NCBI GenBank assembly: GCA_003990745.1
Contig: RBNI01001013.1
Location: 1 to 25,125 of the forward strand
Source of the DNA: Jimgerdemannia flammicorona
Lineage: Eukaryota; Mucoromycota; Endogonomycetes; Endogonales; Endogonaceae
Reading direction: 5' to 3'
Length of the DNA: 25,125 nt
Shown: one piece after another, positions 1 through 9,317 of the stretch
How the letters are laid out: each line of letters starts with the position of its first letter
Position numbering within the stretch: the first letter of the stretch is position 1
Made by a program: the position numbers and the translations under genes
Notes under the pieces: generated by a model
Seen by the model: only the letters and a program-made list of their open reading frames with translations
Databases searched by the model: none
Told to the model about the DNA's origin: nothing

Positions 1-45
1 AATCTCTCTTCCCGTACCCCTATCAAAAAAAAAAAAGGGCCTCAC

Positions 46-997
46 CGACCTTGCATCCATCATACCAATGTAATTCATACTTGACTCCGCTCTTCACCAG
101 CGCGGCCTCCAATTTAACGGCGTTCACCGGGTCCGAGAACCCCTTCTGCTCGTCCTCGCGGCCAAAGTGCGCCTGCACGGGAACGCGTGTCTTGGTAGGA
201 TCGGCGATCTCTGCGGGCGGTATACCTGGTTAAGGTGAGGAATGGGGTTAAGCAAGAGGTGAAATGTGGCTCGAGAGAATGCGGATAGGACGTACCGTAG
301 AAGGGCGCGGCGGCGGAAATCTCAGGGTCGTTGACGGCCGCGGCAACGGTAATAGCGCCGCCCTGTGGACGCGCGTGAGTTTTAAGGATTTTGAAGGTGT
401 CATCATACGGTTACCAACGACGCCATCCCAATTCCAACGGCCAGAAAGACTCACTCACCATGCAGAACCCCGTGACGCCGACTGCCTTCGCGCCCTTGCT
501 CTTGAGCAGCCTAGCGCCAGCAGAAACCATGGCTTGGGCGTCATGCCAGTCGAGACCATCCATAAAGTGGTGAGCCTCGTCGGCATTATGCTTGTGTACG
601 TTTTTTTTTTGCATTTGGGGTGAATACGAGAGATCGGTAGGATTTAGAACGGCAATGAGGGAAGGATACATACGGCGATCTTGCCGTAGTAGAGGTCGGG
701 GGCAAGGACGAGGAAGCCTTCCTTGGAGTAGCGAGTAGCGATGGACTTGATGTCTTCATTGAGGCCCCACCTGTGAGGTAGTGGGGGAATACAGTACGTA
801 TATGATCTCGAGGTGGATTGAACAGGATATAATTTGAACGAATAGGTCGATTGTTTCTCATTCAATGTTGCCCATACTTATCCGCCTTCTAGATCCATAA
901 ACAGCACTTACCACTCCTGGATAACAACCAACCCGCGTGTGGCGCCCTCCTCACCAACGAGGTACCCGTGGAACTTTTCGAATGCGACGATGGACAT
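46..997 (-). CDS. Dienelactone hydrolase family protein, 5' five exons (3' end outside window)
   Basis: Alpha/beta-hydrolase of the dienelactone hydrolase (carboxymethylenebutenolidase) family, which hydrolyses lactone or ester bonds and is usually cytosolic. I assembled exons 997-912, 770-674, 590-459, 362-296 and 225-46. Every junction is GT..AG and keeps phase, for example GTAAGT at 911 and an acceptor at 771. The protein begins MSIVAFEKFHGYLVGEEG. Visible family landmarks are the oxyanion-side Glu in VVIQEWWGLN, the nucleophile Cys in GVTGFCMGG and the catalytic Asp in HFGREDE. The catalytic His and C-terminus should lie in a further exon left of position 1. The start at 997 fits the family N-terminus; the open frame continues upstream to 1195 but does not look like the family there. 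The exon 5 donor could be at 45 (GTGAGG) or 49 (GTCGGT); 45 is preferred. The physiological substrate is unknown. It is divergent from the glycosyltransferase gene. Confidence 0.9.
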
Positions 998-2132
998 GGT
1001 TTGCTTGACGGTTTGGCTAAGAAACTGATGCGTTTTACAGGCACTGGCCCAATCATAGCGTGGTATGACGTAGTTGGGTAAAGCAGTCCCGATCATTTTA
1101 CGCCAGTGCACGCAACGATAAAAGGAGACTTTACGCCCAGTAAAGCAACCCCGAACAATTATCAAAGAAAACCGGAATATGAACAAACTCCACACTCCTG
1201 ACGACGTGTCCCAGAACCCAACTCAGGATCCGTTTACGTCTCCCACCCAAGCCTCGTCGGGGAATGGATGCGGCACGACCATGTCCTGGCTACTGGCAGG
1301 GTTCGTGGGCCTGTTCGATCAGATTGGACGGAAGTTCACGAGGATTTTTTCCGGGAAGAAGGGGGGGACGGGAACAGAGAGCGAGGCGACGAGCCGTGGG
1401 GGTTGAGAAACGACACTTTCGGAGCTCACCCGTGGGGATGATTTGTGGTAGGGGACGTGCACTGTATTGATTGATGCGGAGGTCATTGTGGAGATGGTTT
1501 ACAGACTTCCCTGCTTTGTACCGGACACTTTATGAACATTGTAACCACCGAAGCTTATGCTCTCCTCTAATTACCAAAGACGCAACTTATAAAACGACTT
1601 ACCTGCGTTTGACGAGACAGACAATGTGTCATTGTATATACATGTTTTTGGATGGATCGATCTAACGCCGAATTGGTGCTAAGATGCTATCAGAACGGTT
1701 GTAAACAACGCCAACCTCAAGGGGCAAGCTGATAAGGCTTGCGGCCGATTCTCAATTGATTCGATGGCCAGTCACAGTAAGGCTCGAGTATGCCCCCATG
1801 GCGCCAGGTTCAAGGGACCATCAACGTTGCGATGAATGATGTCAGATCGGTTGCTTCAAGGAGCCCGATTTGCTGTCGATGACGGCGGTGTGCCGAGTGT
1901 GACGGAACACTTTGGTTTGACCCATTAGAAAGGGCGGTGGATGCTTGTTACGCGTGCGCGGTGCCTAAAAAAGTGAAGCCAAAGACGCAGCGTCGTAGCA
2001 CTACAACGAAGATGGCTCGGGCGGCAATGGAGGAACGAGATAGAAAAAGGGCACCCTTCCTTCCCTTCTCCGCTTATCTCTACTCCTCTCGGGCAGCGTC
2101 CCCCACCTCCCTTCTCTCCCCCAATCGCAACC
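998..2132. other. Divergent intergenic region between two host genes
   Basis: About 1.1 kb separates the start codons of the hydrolase and glycosyltransferase genes, so it must hold both promoters and 5' leaders. An open frame of 75 codons occurs at 1179-1406 (plus) and others of similar size lie nearby, but none shows a recognisable domain or clear coding pattern. I do not call a gene here. Base composition is balanced and CpG is present, unlike the repeat block to the right, so this stretch has not been mutated in the same way. Confidence 0.6.
2054..2132 (+). promoter_or_regulatory. CT-rich leader/core promoter tract of the glycosyltransferase gene
   Basis: A long pyrimidine-rich stretch (runs such as CCTTCCTTCCCTTCTCC and CCCCCACCTCCCTTCTCTC) ends directly before the start codon context CGCAACCATGC. 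CT-rich tracts just upstream of the ATG are typical of strongly expressed filamentous-fungal genes and often surround the transcription start. The exact start site cannot be fixed from sequence. Confidence 0.5.
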
Positions 2133-3596
2133 ATGCTGTACCTGACCAATGATGCGGAGCTGCTCCCCTTCTTCCTGCCATTGGGCATCATCGGCTTCTA
2201 TCGGTACCTCTGGTATGCAATCAAGCTCATTGCCTGGATCTTGTACCGCCCGATCCTTCCCAAAGAGTCGCCAACGTACACGGCCGAACACGATGTGACC
2301 ATCATCGTCCCAACGATCGACGCTGGTGAAGAATTCAAAATCGCAGCGCGCAGCTGGATGGCCAACAACCCGAAGGAGATCCTGATCATCACAGAGGAGA
2401 AAATGCTCGGCCCGCTTCAGAACTTTGCAAACGAAGTGAACCCCGACAAGATTCGTGTGCTGACTGTCTCACGTGCCAACAAGCGGCTGCAGATGACGGC
2501 AGGGATCAACGTGACAACGACGGAGATCATTGTCTTCGCCGACGACGACGCCATCTGGAAGCCGACCTTTTTGACCTACGTCCTGGCGTGTTTTGAGGAC
2601 CTCAAGATGGGAGGCGTGGGGACGTGCCAAACGGTGCATGCCGTTAATCCTTCTGGTTACCAGACGGTGTGGGAGGTACTTGCCGGTTTCCGTCTTACGA
2701 TCCGCAACATCGAGGTGGCGGCGTCTACACACATCGACGGCGGTGTGTGCTGCATCTCCGGACGGACGGCGGCGTACCGCACGCTGATCCTCCAAGACCC
2801 CGCGTTTCAGTATAGTTTCACGAACGACCTCTGGTTGGGCAAGTATCCGCTGAATTCTGGGGACGACAAGTTTCTGACGAGGTGGATGGTGTCGCATGGG
2901 TGGAACATGTACATCCAGGTGTGTCCCGAAGCGGAGATATCCTCGACGTTCAAGAACAACTGGCGGTTCATCAAGCAGGTACTTCGGTGGACGCGTAATA
3001 CGTGGCGATCGGACTTCCGGTCACTGTTCACGGAAAGGCACATTTGGACGCGGCACCCCTATGTGGCCTTCACAATGGTGGACAAGTTTTTCAACTCGCT
3101 TACTCTGCTCTCGGGACCTGTCATGGTCTCCATCCTCGCCGCCCAGAAATATCAGCACCCGCTTTGGAACACCCTCGTATCCTACGTGTGCTGGCTACTG
3201 CTTACTCGCGCCCTCAAGCTATCCCCCCACCTTTGGCGCCGCCCGCAGGACATCATCTGGATCCCGGCATGGCTTATTTTTGGCTACTATTTCGCCATTA
3301 TGAAGCTGTACGCCCTGTTTACCCTCCACGAGGTCGGATGGGGTACCCGTGCCGGCGTCGGCACCACCCTCGCCGCAGATATTGCTAAAGAGGACGCTAT
3401 GGGCGAGAAGGTAGCGCAGGGACAGCAGGAGGTCAAGATCGAGCTGGAGCAGCTGAACAACGACCAACAGGTCAACCGCGTCGGTCCCAACGGCAGCACC
3501 TACTACGCGCAGGACGGATACCCTAAATACATAGGCCCAGAGATCGATATGGGGATACCGGTAGGAAGGTTTAAGAGCAGGGGTATTAGTAAATGA
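2133..3596 (+). CDS. Family 2 membrane glycosyltransferase (Cps1/GT2, hyaluronan-synthase-like)
   Basis: Intronless 487-residue protein. Predicted to be an integral membrane polysaccharide synthase that polymerises a UDP-sugar and feeds the chain across the plasma membrane. An N-terminal hydrophobic segment (about residues 10-40) is followed by a cytosolic GT-A domain. That domain has VTIIVPTIDAGEE (55-67), the nucleotide/metal-binding FADDDA motif (135-140), the acceptor-site GDDK (243-246) and the product-binding QVLRW (282-286). About three hydrophobic segments follow (roughly 320-335, 345-360, 375-398), then a WGTR motif (403-406) like that at the end of hyaluronan and chitin synthase pores. 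Tail residues about 415-450 are charged. The start is supported by the CAACCATGC context and the membrane segment directly after it. Known relatives are the Cryptococcus Cps1 type and the GT2 proteins needed for hyphal growth in plant-pathogenic ascomycetes. The polymer made here cannot be told from sequence. Confidence 0.93.
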   Translation: MLYLTNDAELLPFFLPLGIIGFYRYLWYAIKLIAWILYRPILPKESPTYTAEHDVTIIVPTIDAGEEFKIAARSWMANNPKEILIITEEKMLGPLQNFANEVNPDKIRVLTVSRANKRLQMTAGINVTTTEIIVFADDDAIWKPTFLTYVLACFEDLKMGGVGTCQTVHAVNPSGYQTVWEVLAGFRLTIRNIEVAASTHIDGGVCCISGRTAAYRTLILQDPAFQYSFTNDLWLGKYPLNSGDDKFLTRWMVSHGWNMYIQVCPEAEISSTFKNNWRFIKQVLRWTRNTWRSDFRSLFTERHIWTRHPYVAFTMVDKFFNSLTLLSGPVMVSILAAQKYQHPLWNTLVSYVCWLLLTRALKLSPHLWRRPQDIIWIPAWLIFGYYFAIMKLYALFTLHEVGWGTRAGVGTTLAADIAKEDAMGEKVAQGQQEVKIELEQLNNDQQVNRVGPNGSTYYAQDGYPKYIGPEIDMGIPVGRFKSRGISK

Positions 3597-4038
3597 CGCG
3601 GTGGCGTTTCAAATAGTTGGAATCTTTCTCTTTTTTCACTTGTTATCTTAATCCTCCTCCACCTCAACTACTCTTTGCTAGTAACACGTACATTTTTTTT
3701 TTTTGGAGTGGAACAATGTTGGTTTTATGAAATGTTATGCTATCGCGTAACATGGGGTTATACATGAGATGCACGAATAGTGGGAGTACTTGATCAGCAT
3801 CCAACCGAACGCCAAATGGCAGGCCGAACAAGATCCTTGATGGCCCTCGTTCGGGTATGAAAAAGATTGGCCAGGATAGTTTTGCTACCGTCTGGAAGGC
3901 TAGTTCATGGGTGTTAGTGGTACTCGATCGTGACTAACGTGTTGAACTTCTGTATACCCCTTCAATGCAGAATATGTATCACTGATACCAGCAGCAGTCA
4001 CATGACTAGAAATACTTGTCATAGTATAGGACAAAGAC
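3597..4038. other. 3' flank of glycosyltransferase gene, last host DNA before the repeat block
   Basis: Contains the 3' untranslated region and intergenic DNA, with a T-run near 3693 and no convincing coding frame. Base composition is like that of the host genes. It ends exactly at the target-site duplication of the poly(A) element at 4039. Confidence 0.6.
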
Positions 4039-4054
4039 AATGGCATCATCACAG
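4039..4054 (+). repeat. Target-site duplication, left copy, of poly(A) element
   Basis: AATGGCATCATCACAG; matched by 5261-5276 with two transitions. Confidence 0.85.
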
Positions 4055-5260
4055 CGGGCGCTCCTTTCTCTGCTACCTTACTGGTCACAAGGTTTGGTAG
4101 GCAACCTTCTGAGTCCCTTTCCCCTTTTATTACCCTCTCTATCTTGGGTTGGTTTGCTGTGTCTGCATGGGCATGGCAGGAGGAGGGTAATGGTAATGAG
4201 TTATCTCTTTATTGGTGTTGGATTGGTGTCTTCTCCACTTTTTCACAGTTTCTGGTGCCTTCAGTTGCATCTGGAGTACATCTGTTTTGGTGTGGCATCT
4301 TCTTCCTTTTGCTATTGTCAACAAGATGCTGTCTCAGTATATCTCGGACTATATAGGAAGTCGGCCGACCTTGGGTATCAAGTGCTCAGTATAGGTTATC
4401 TGTAGATCCTCAGTATCTGTGGTGGGGCCCTCTGGCTTTGGCGAGCTTCCCGGCAAGCATGGTTCTGGTGTAGGTGACTGTTTTTCAGGTGTTGTCAGGA
4501 TGAGAGGGGAGATGGCTGTCATAGATAAGAGAAAGGGTGATAACAGTAAACCAGTAGAGTATTAGGCTGAGGGTAGTCATCAGGGCTGGGGTAGATAATA
4601 TTTCAGTAGGGCCTTTTGATTGGCTGGTGGGGGATGAGGTAGTACAGAGACCGGTATCCTGGCTGTACTCAACTAGAACTGGGAGCTGATGTGGTAATGT
4701 AATTGAGACCTGCAGGCTTGAGGAGTGGGACCTTTCTCATTTAACTATACCTAACTAGAACCGGGAGCTGACATAGCAATGTGACCGAGGCCCACAGGCT
4801 CAGGGAGTGGAAATGGAGTCTTTTCTAGCTCTAGCCCATGTGTAAGTCCTTTATAGAAGGTTCTGTGTATAAGTCTTTTACTTATCTGCTTTGAATCTAC
4901 TCTGCTCTCTATTGGTTGATTGGGGGTTTTTTCTTTGCCTCAGGCTTTCTTTTGGGGTCTGGGGGGCTATTCTTTATTCAGTCTCAGTGTTTCTAGATCT
5001 GACACATAAGTGTGCTCTTATGTGTAAATGATGATCTAGCCCTGGTGAGCAGACAAGTCTAGTCTATGTCATGAGGGTCAATATAGCCAGTGTTTGGTAG
5101 ATATAGCTGAAGCAGTGGGACTGCTGGACAATTTAGTAGCCTAGATTAATGGGGGGATATTGTTCAGTTGATGGTGGGAGAGAGTTTTGGCCTATATAGT
5201 CTAGGTTCCCTTCTAATAAAATCTGTGGGACTATGAGTCCATTAAAAAAAAAAAAAAAAA
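4055..5260 (+). mobile_element. Poly(A)-tailed retroposed element (non-LTR type), family unrecognised
   Basis: A 1.2-kb unit ending in AATAAA (5215-5220) and, 23 bases later, a run of 17 A. It is bracketed by a 16-bp duplication: AATGGCATCATCACAG at 4039-4054 and AATGACATCATTACAG at 5261-5276, differing by two transitions. Poly(A) signal, tail and long TSD are the hallmarks of target-primed reverse transcription by LINE machinery. No reverse transcriptase or other domain is visible. The open frame at 4040-4405 starts in the TSD and has no domain. It could be a SINE-like element, a severely 5'-truncated LINE or a retroposed non-coding transcript. A diverged partial copy of its 5' region lies near 11431, so it belongs to a repeat family. 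A perfect 9-bp stem with a 6-base loop occurs at 5002-5025. Confidence 0.75.
4670..4811 (+). repeat. Two imperfect direct repeats of about 60 bp inside the poly(A) element
   Basis: Units at 4670-4730 and 4752-4811 share AACTAGAAC-GGGAGCTGA, then a variable stretch, then CAGGCT(C/T)-AGG-AGTGG. Most differences are transitions. Confidence 0.75.
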
Positions 5261-5276
5261 AATGACATCATTACAG
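5261..5276 (+). repeat. Target-site duplication, right copy, of poly(A) element
   Basis: AATGACATCATTACAG directly after the A-tail. It overlaps the hAT target site that begins at 5270. Confidence 0.85.
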
Positions 5277-5277
5277 A
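5270..5277. repeat. hAT 8-bp target-site duplication, left
   Basis: ATTACAGA, matched by ATCACAGA at 11150-11157. Confidence 0.85.
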
Positions 5278-5351
5278 TAGTGCTCTGCAAATCTGACCCG
5301 ATTAACCTGAAACCCAACCCATAAAACAGCCAATCCAGAATTAGACGTCAC

Positions 5352-5549
5352 CTATCTTTAACCCAACTCAGAATTATATATCACTCATCTTTAACTCAAC
5401 CTGGAATTATATGTTACCCATCTTTAACCCAACCTGGAATTGTATATTACCCATCTTTAACCCAACCCAGAAAGATATATTATCCATCTTTAACCCAACC
5501 TGGAATTAAACATAACTCATCTTTAACCTAACCTGGAAATATATGTCAC
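5352..5549. repeat. Left subterminal array of the hAT element, six 33-bp units
   Basis: Six consecutive units of 33 bp on the pattern CATCTTTAACCCAACCTGG followed by AATTATATGTTAC. The right end carries the same unit in reverse complement. Arrays of short subterminal repeats in hAT elements are known transposase-binding sites; that role here is inferred. A looser CTGAACCCAACC-type repeat continues to about 5660. Confidence 0.85.
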
Positions 5550-5725
5550 CTGATCTGTTATTTACCCTTAACCCAAACCTAAATCCAACCCCTGAACCCA
5601 ACCCTGAACTCAATCTCTGAACCTGACTCTGAATCTGACCCTCTGAACTCTGCCCTGAAAAAATAATTCAGAAAATATTTGGATAATATTCAGAGTAATT
5701 GAAAGTGAAAAATATCTGAAGACTA

Positions 5726-8011
5726 CTAAGAATCCAAACACATATATGCATGAATTGTATTTACACACAAGCTATTTCGATGTTCAGTCACTAGCTCACT
5801 AGTAATAGAAAAAATATGTTCAAATAGAACAGATGTCGCTAAAATAGCAAGATAATTGTGAGCTATTTGTGAAAGATTAGGATATACCAACTGATTTCGC
5901 TGCCACCAATCTAGTATATCTATATGAGAATCAGCTGGATTCTCTGACAAATAACTGAAACAGAGAAATATAAGTGAAAATTAATCAAGCCAACCAAAAA
6001 ACATAAAAACAACATCCACTATTCAAGCTCATCATCTACATTGATATGCTATTTCTTCTCATATATTGAGTTGATAAAATCATTAGCATCACAAGATATT
6101 GAGGGTATAATGACAGCATTAACAGGCTTACACTCCTTTTTCCAGATATGTTCCATCTGATTCTTCCATTCATCAATTAAGGATTTTTTCCATTGTTTAT
6201 AATGGAAATAACATATGTTGATATATAGATCTAAGGCCAAAGTTATGCTGTATAATGGTGTCATCTTGTAGTAATACTTTAGAAGTTTCATACATACATT
6301 TTCAGCAGTAGTAAGCATTATCTATAAAAAATAAAAATATACACATATTACTTTCCAATTACTTACTAAATTAGTTTCTAAATTCACAAATAAATTACTT
6401 TCAAAATCATATATATACCTGATTAAAATGTTCACCAGTTTGATATATATCAATGACATCTTCGAGGTGATCACATAGCTGATTAAATAGTGGAATAATA
6501 GCCAGTATTGTAAGATACTTCGAAGCTGACATCACAGTTGTCACTTTGGCAAAAGGCTCGAGAAATCAGCAAATCAATTCAAATTATTGCTATGCATCTT
6601 CAGATATATTGCTCATTTACTTATTCATGGCACACAATATATCCAAGCCCTATTTGGATGTAATATCAATTTATTTAGTACCAAAATACTTCTGAATTAT
6701 ATTTCAAAATCTATACAAATAGATTCAAAATCTTACCTTATGAATCTCCAGAGCATATACTAACATTTCATGTGTAGAACTCTATCTCATCATAACATCT
6801 AAGAGAGGCTTCAAAATGGGAATTCTGAAGGATTCACAGACCTTCACCAGTTGTGCTTATTGTTGTACTGAATTTTTGATCTTCTTTATCAACTTCTATA
6901 ACTTTCCAATAGGCTTGCTAAGAGAACCAAGAGTATTATGAATGACAAGATTCAATACATGTCCAAAACAGCATATATGAGTGAGCAGATAATGGAGATT
7001 CTCAAACAGAGTATTGTTGTTACTAGTATTGTCACATATAATAGCAATGATTTGATTGTCACTAGGCAATAAATCATCTATTACCAGCTCCAGACTTTTC
7101 ACAAGATTGACACCCATGTGTATTATTTCACTAATATTCACAAAGTCTAAGATAATGTCATATATCTTCCAATTACTATCAATCCAATGGGCTGTTATTC
7201 CAAGAAAGACCTTGATGTTAATATCCAATGTCTAACAATCAAGTGTAAGTGACATCTTTGACTTGAGCCCTACTAGTCTTACTTTCACTTGAGTCCACAA
7301 TAGTTTGAATTCCTTTTGAATAACTTGTGAAATCATATCAGCTGATGGAAGGGCCAGATCAGAGCATAATATGTGAAAGAGATACTTGAAGCCAGCATTT
7401 TCGATAGTAGAGAATGGCTGATATCTAGTGACAATGAAGTTGGCAATTAACCGATGGAAATTTTCATCACTTAAAGTCTTGCTAGTGTGTTCCTATTTGT
7501 AATAATAAAATTTGATAAATTATTTTTCTAATAACCTCCTAAGTACTTCTTGAATTCCATTCTATCCATACTTACAATATCATCTTTCTTAGACTAGCAA
7601 GGATTCTCAGCATGCTGGAGAGGTAAGAGCATAGCATTGTAATGCTTCCAGAGATGTTGTTTAAGATTGTTAATATTGCTATCCTTTGATATATAGCTCC
7701 AAGTTATGCAATGGTTACAACTGATGAGCTTACTTTGTAAATTCTATTTGAATAGAGAGATATGAGACTATATTAAAACCTCAATCACTTACAACCGACC
7801 ACCCACTCTTATGACTGATGAGACCAATTATCTCTATGAATGCAACCATTAGCACAATATATAAAACTACCTTTGTGACATGATTCCACATCCAGCTATT
7901 ACCAGGTTTTGTTTTTATTTTTATTCTCATACTCATTGGTGATAACAAACTAGTGGAGATATCTGACAGTTCTGAGATTTCTCCTAAATGTACTTCTTGA
8001 TCTTTAGACAT
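5726..8011 (-). pseudogene. hAT transposase with BED zinc finger (degenerate, spliced)
   Basis: Reads from MSKDQEVH at 8011 down to a stop at 5726. The N-terminal BED finger spans an intron (7792-7744, GTAAGT..ATAG): WMWNHVTKV, then SHKSGWSV, then CNHC..NNLKQHLWKHY. The catalytic core follows, with FLGITAHWIDSNWK, IIAICDNTSNN-like sequence and HICCFGHVLNLV near 7228-6900. A degenerate R*SSTHEMLVYALE motif (normally RWNST) lies near 6790. The C-terminal dimerisation region shows NQLVYPNLSQIAHNYLAI and SVLFEHIFS at 5950-5726. Likely further introns lie at 7577-7495, 6367-6321 (GTAAGT..ATAG) and up to an acceptor near 5958. Stops sit where Trp or Gln is expected (TGG to TAG, CAA to TAA), so the gene is inactive. 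It would have cut and pasted its own element. Confidence 0.85.
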
Positions 8012-8354
8012 TTCGAATATTTGATGATAGCAGGGACTGGGAGCTTGAGTGAGAGGCCAAGAGCTGGAAAGTGGCTAGAAAGTGGTGAGCTAGGGAGTGG
8101 CAAACTGGAAAATAAGCTGGGGGGCAGTGAACTAGGGAGCAGAGAGTTGGGGGGAGATAGCAAGTGGTGGGAAAAGTCAGGAACTGTGAGGCCTGGAACA
8201 GGAGTCAGTAAGCTGAGGGGCAGTGAGAGAGAGAGCAGTGAGGTGATATATGATAGCCAATGATCAATTGTGGATAGAGGATGGATGAATAAATACACAT
8301 GGGTGATAAACTGGTACCCATCACACAACTGCAAACAGCAAACATACTTTGGAG

Positions 8355-8779
8355 ATTCAGTATGTTCTGCATAAGCCCCAATTGAGCAAGGTTTGCAATG
8401 ACATTTGAGCAAGGTTTGTGGTGCATTTGAGTAAGATTTGCAGTGAGATTTAAGCAAGATTTGCAAGCAAGATTTGCACATAAGATTAAAGTGAGATTTG
8501 CATAAGCCAGGCTTTGCAAGCCTTGTGCTTGCAAGCCTGGACAAGCTCAGTCACAAGCTGATATGACATATATATAAGCTGATATCATATGATATTAGCT
8601 ATTGGCTGAGCTTGCAAGTATAAGGCTTACAAAGCCTGGCTTATGCAAATCTCACTTACAAATCTTGCTCAAATCTTACTACAAATCTCACTGCAAATCT
8701 TACTCAAACATACTACAAACCTCACTCAAATGTCATTGCAAACCTCACTCAATCAGAGCTTATGTAGAACCTACTGAAT
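8355..8779. repeat. Large palindrome (foldback structure) 1
   Basis: The left arm from ATTCAGTATGTTCTGCATAAG (8355) is the imperfect reverse complement of the right arm ending at 8779 (CTTATGTAGAACCTACTGAAT). Within the arms, GGTTTGCAATGACATTTGAG pairs with CTCAAATGTCATTGCAAACC exactly. Arms are about 200 bp, with centre near 8567. No open frame with a recognisable domain crosses it. Confidence 0.85.
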
Positions 8780-8788
8780 TATGCAGAG

Positions 8789-8990
8789 AGGAGTGGAATG
8801 CAGTAAGGAAAGCTCCAGATTGTAAGTATAAGCATAAGTATAAGCTTTGCTCTGCTCAGTCTGATAAGCTGATAATAAGCTAATATCACATGATATCAGC
8901 TATCAGCTGAGCGGAGCAAAGCTTGTGCTTACACTTATGCTTACGCTTATGCTTGCAATCCAGAGCTTTCCTCACTGTGTTCCACTCCTC
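8789..8990. repeat. Palindrome 2, related to palindrome 1
   Basis: The left arm AGGAGTGGAATGCAGTAAGG pairs with CCTCACTGTGTTCCACTCCT. AAGCATAAGTATAAGCTTTG-type sequence pairs across a centre near 8890. The centre, ATATCACATGATATCAGCTA, resembles the right centre of palindrome 1 (ATATCATATGATATTAGCTA), so the two structures share a core but have different arms. Confidence 0.8.
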
Positions 8991-9317
8991 TTGTGTTCTA
9001 CTCCTCTTACATTCCACTTCTCTTGTACAACTCTCATGTATTTCTCCACCTCCCTCACCCTCATTCCTCAGATTGCAAACAACATACAATTTAGAAATGG
9101 GTTTTGAAAGAGATTTTGAAGAGATTCTGAAAGAGATTTCGAAGAGATTCAGAAAGAGCTTCTGAAAGAGATTTCGGAGAGATTCTGAAAGAGCTTCTGA
9201 AAGATGTTATAGCTTTTGAACATTTAAGATATTGAAAGCTTACTTTTGCCTCTTGTTCTTTTCACCTCATTCTTTGTTTCACCTCATCTTTTGCTTCACC
9301 TCACTTAATTTACTACT

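Larger units (their letters stand above)
8012..9317. other. Spacer between the two divergent hAT genes, packed with simple and inverted repeats
   Basis: No gene is recognised. 8030-8240 is purine/G-rich with repeated GAGCTGG-like words. Two palindromes follow (8355-8779 and 8789-8990). 9100-9203 is an array of about 18-bp units on GAAAGAGATT(C/T)TGAA. As the region between two divergent start codons it probably held both promoters of the transposon. Confidence 0.65.

Noticed and set aside
1179..1406. Small plus-strand frame of 75 codons in the host intergenic region
   Set aside because: It has no domain, no clear coding signal and no supporting splice or promoter context, so I did not call a gene.
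2469..2897. 142-codon minus-strand frame
   Set aside because: It is antisense to the glycosyltransferase coding region, a shadow of its codon bias.
4040..4405. 121-codon plus-strand open frame at the start of the poly(A) element
   Set aside because: It begins inside the target-site duplication and has no recognisable domain; chance is more likely.
5352..5549. Regular 33-bp repeats reminiscent of a CRISPR array
   Set aside because: The repeats are contiguous without unique spacers, and the setting is eukaryotic and inside a hAT element.
5290..5660. CCCTAA/TTAACCC-like repeats suggesting an internal telomere tract
   Set aside because: The unit is 33 bp with non-telomeric parts and is mirrored in inverted orientation at 10828-11115 within defined transposon ends, so it is a subterminal array.
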